This document shows, in pieces, positions 61,701-64,000 of a stretch of 64,000 nucleotides of DNA. The notes below the pieces were generated by a model, which did not search any database, was not told the DNA's origin, and saw only the letters and a list, made by a program, of their open reading frames with translations. Position 1 is the stretch's first letter, and the number at the start of each line of letters is the position of its first letter. The stretch is taken from positions 7,331,884 to 7,395,883 of the forward strand of contig OX359199.1 of the NCBI GenBank assembly GCA_947172415.1. Reading direction: 5' to 3'. The translations under genes were made by a program, and so were the position numbers. The stretch is from Chondrosia reniformis (taxonomy: Eukaryota; Porifera; Demospongiae; Chondrillida; Chondrillidae).

Positions 61701-64000
61701 CTGACATTGTACAGGCATGCTTCCTCCCTCTAAAATGAACTCAGCCAGTTCAACTATTTTAACTGTAGCTGTTTCAATGTATCCAGAGGTATCACGTAGC
61801 AAGTGGATCAAATCTAAACTTTGTTGTCTAAATAAACAGTATAGAGATGTGCAATATAACACTCAATAAAAACATCTGTATCTTTCAAGGTATATGCAAC
61901 ATTTTCTATCAACATACTCATCCAGTGCGTGCTTTAAGAGGTCTTTCAGTGAATTTGAGTATTTCTTGACATAATCAGCTTGCTCAACTACCAAGGCTCT
62001 CTCTCCACGTTCAGCTGCAATCGCCAGCACCTCCACGGGAGTACCATCCCTGCCAACAATGAGATCCAGCTTGCAGAAGAGAACCTTCACCTCAGTGGCC
62101 CACTGAGAGGCACACATCTGCATTCATTACAAGATAAAAGAGATTAATCACACAGGTCTGCATTCATTACGAGATAAAAGAGATTAATCACACAGGTCTG
62201 CATTCATTACGAGATAAAAGAGATTAATCACACAGGTCTGCATTCTCAAACTTGGAGCTAGTAGCTGTGTGTGAGTACTGCAGAGGACAATAGGTAATGA
62301 ATACAGGGAGCCTCCTCACTTGTGTGGCCTCCAATGGGTGTGTTTGGGGATGTGGCTGGCCTTTAGGCTGAGGACCCTTTTCATGGTAAAGTTTAACTTT
62401 AGCTGTTAATTCATTGGTCAGCCTCTGCACTATTGCACAAGACTCTACAATGTTCTATAACATATATACATATACATATCATTGCAGAGGTGTTGAAATA
62501 GGACAGTCAACTAACTGTAACTCTCAGTTCTGTTTCACTACTGTCACCCTCCCTGTCTGTGGTCATTTGAGCATTGGCAGCCTCAATGGTTACCTTGGCA
62601 ACAGTCATCATTTGATCTTCCAGTTCCACAAACTGTGATACCTGTAAACACATTTGTTAATACACGGAGGCCATTCCAGCAATGATGCCACTCCCACCCA
62701 CCTCTGTGTCCATCTGCCGTTTGGCTGAGGCTGAGCCAATCACACGCTGTGCACACTGGGACCACGGGTGGGTCGCCCTGTCGATCAGTTTAGCACACTC
62801 CTCAACCTTCTTCACAAGAGGTTTACAGCAATCCCTAAGATTATCCAAAGATTTCAAATTCTGAGGACTGTCAGCAACTTCTATGGCCAAGTTAATTGCA
62901 GTTGGCAGCAATTCCTCCAGTTCTTCTGAAGTTTCCTTCAATAGCCTGCAAAGGTCAGAGGTCAGAATAGCTAATTAGCCAAAGAACGTATCATTGGCAG
63001 TTCATGTTTTCTGAATATATGTAATTAAGTTTCTAAACTGATACTATATAGCACATTGCCATCAAATATATAATATATTTATTTTGTATATATAATAATC
63101 AAGTAATGTAACTATCAATCACTTTGCAAGGATGAAGGCACCAACCTCACAAGGTCACTATCAACTAGAACATTCTGAAGACGAGTACTCATTTGGAGGA
63201 GCTTCCTGATTTGTTCTTCAGCTAACTTTGCAGAAACAGTCTCAGCATTAATATCTCCCGAGACGGCTGCACTGATCATTCTTTGTACAGGTACAGTGAA
63301 GACAGCATACTCTGAGGACATGTCAATGATACTGTCCATCTCCCACAACTCTGGTCCAGTCTGGGCAGAGGTTTCCAGGTGTGTCTCAGTGTACAAGTTA
63401 GATGTGGAAGTGGTTTTTGTCACCTTCTTAACTAAACCCAAGTAACAACATATGGCAGTATAACAGCACATATAAGCACCTGATACAGATAGACACTATA
63501 TTAAAGGTCTTGTGCAGGTGTGTCTAGAAATATTTAGATAAATATGACATTACTACTGTGTGTAGCCATTCAATATGCTGCAACTTACCCATAGCTGGTA
63601 TAGATTCTGGTGTTCTGGTGTCAGTTACTTGTGCCAACTGCAACGGACTCGACCTTTTCACCTTTTCTCTGCTGGTTTGAATTTCTTCATCTCTCTGCCT
63701 TGCTAGAGGTGTCTGTGTCTCAACTTCCCCCACACCATGTGAAATACTGTGACCTTCAGGATACTTGCCAAAAGAAGGTTTCCGTGACAACCACATCCGG
63801 TCATCTGACAAAGACATATCCTCAGGTCGAATGCCATGTTCTATGGAACTCCATTCAGGAGCTCGATGGAGATATACATCTTCTTGTTCTCCCTCACCTC
63901 TAACAGGTTCTCTGTGTCTCTTGTGCTCCCTCCTCTCTCCCCATATGACCGGAGAAGACTGCCCTCCTTGTGAAGCAAAGTCCATGGTCAGTGGAGAAGC
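58756..64000 (-). CDS. Vinculin / alpha-catenin superfamily protein, 5' end beyond window
   Basis: Many exons on the minus strand, e.g. 63589 to the window edge, 63146-63431, about 62657-62941, 60412-60740, 59997-60165 and the last ending at 58756. All are alpha-helical. The tail matches the vinculin/alpha-catenin C-terminal five-helix domain: ILTVAKEMSDQMFEVAEYCRGRG (vinculin has NDIIAAAKRMALLMAEM), VIPTRSTQLSIIANVKAAT (vinculin RIPTISTQLKILSTVKAT) and AKNAHNLMKAVTEAIEAAE. A Ser/Asp/Glu-rich hinge (LDDEEDSVENSSDDVKEGE) precedes it, as in alpha-catenin and vinculin linkers. Such proteins link adhesion receptors to actin. The N-terminal segment visible here (MDFASQGGQSSPVIWGERRE onwards) is polar and disordered; that Met may be internal because the frame is open to the edge. 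I cannot choose between vinculin, alpha-catenin and alpha-catulin. The unusual basic C-terminus LQWKRKLREHRRLEKLYAPR is extra. Confidence 0.78.
59505..59752. repeat. ~45-bp minisatellite, vinculin-family intron
   Basis: Five to six units of GTGAAGGGACCATGTGGTCAG followed by TATATGAGTGTACATACTAGTAA, with few variants. Confidence 0.92.
60245..60350 (-). repeat. tRNA-derived SINE-like repeat in vinculin-family intron
   Basis: On the minus strand it reads TTTTAGCTCACTGGCAGAACACTGG (A-box region, abbreviated to TAGCTCACTGGCAG) and then GGGTTCAATCCCCAGCAATTG (B-box GGTTCAATCCC). It is the best-preserved copy of the element seen in the ADAM introns and an independent insertion. A complete cloverleaf is not formed. 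Confidence 0.65.
61395..61622. repeat. 15-bp minisatellite, vinculin-family intron
   Basis: About 14 units of ACACAACAGATATAGGT with small variants. Open minus-strand frames here (Tyr-Ile-Cys-Cys-Val repeats) are artefacts. Confidence 0.9.
62125..62242. repeat. 36-bp tandem repeat, vinculin-family intron
   Basis: Three units of CATTACGAGATAAAAGAG followed by ATTAATCACACAGGTCTG. Confidence 0.88.

Overview
The window reads as a gene-dense, AT-rich chromosome of an early-branching animal. Introns are short GT-AG introns, and almost every gene carries an intronic minisatellite. The gene set is metazoan: an ADAM with disintegrin domain, an Ig-type receptor tyrosine kinase, a GRK, a vinculin/alpha-catenin family protein, Abraxas, FIGNL1 and CFAP58. 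A demosponge such as Amphimedon is my best guess. That is inference from gene content and compactness, not a database match. All exon models were joined by hand from splice sites, reading-frame continuity and similarity to families I know.

Layout. Positions 1-4010 are gene-poor repeats. Positions 4011-11124 hold an intronless ArfGAP-C2 gene (-), SEM1/DSS1 (+), an Abraxas-family MPN protein (+) and a FAM204A homologue (+). Positions 11160-24459 hold a segmental duplication: a 5'-truncated FIGNL1 copy (-) that stops at a 149-bp-arm inverted repeat, a first ADAM gene (+), a decayed FAM204A copy and a complete FIGNL1 (-). CFAP58 (+) follows at 24765-28898. Two more ADAM paralogues follow at 29050-35032 and 35722-41258, with a stray CFAP58 fragment between them. 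Next come LRP2BP (+), ROMO1 (-), a GRK4/5/6-type kinase (+), an Ig-domain receptor tyrosine kinase (+), and a vinculin/alpha-catenin family gene (-) that runs off the right edge.

How it fits together. The repeated fragments (FAM204A, FIGNL1, CFAP58, ADAM) suggest that an ancestral block FAM204A-FIGNL1-CFAP58-ADAM was duplicated and then trimmed. The intact FAM204A now lies in the left copy and the intact FIGNL1 in the right copy. The three ADAM paralogues differ mainly in their juxtamembrane stalk: the first has a long Thr/Pro stalk with an in-frame stop and no membrane anchor, the second has a moderate stalk plus membrane anchor, and the third has no stalk. Three double-strand-break repair factors (SEM1, Abraxas, FIGNL1) sit within 20 kb. 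Divergent pairs with short shared promoters are ArfGAP/SEM1, FIGNL1/CFAP58 and ROMO1/GRK.

Most interesting items: an alternative GRK terminal exon that encodes a CaaX-like end and whose stop codon is also the next splice acceptor; minisatellites whose units each carry splice-site consensus; a retrotransposon tail sitting exactly at an ADAM splice acceptor; the hairpin at the duplication edge; and a P-loop-like ORF upstream of two ADAM copies. I see no CRISPR array, no canonical functional tRNA or rRNA gene, and no recognisable virus.
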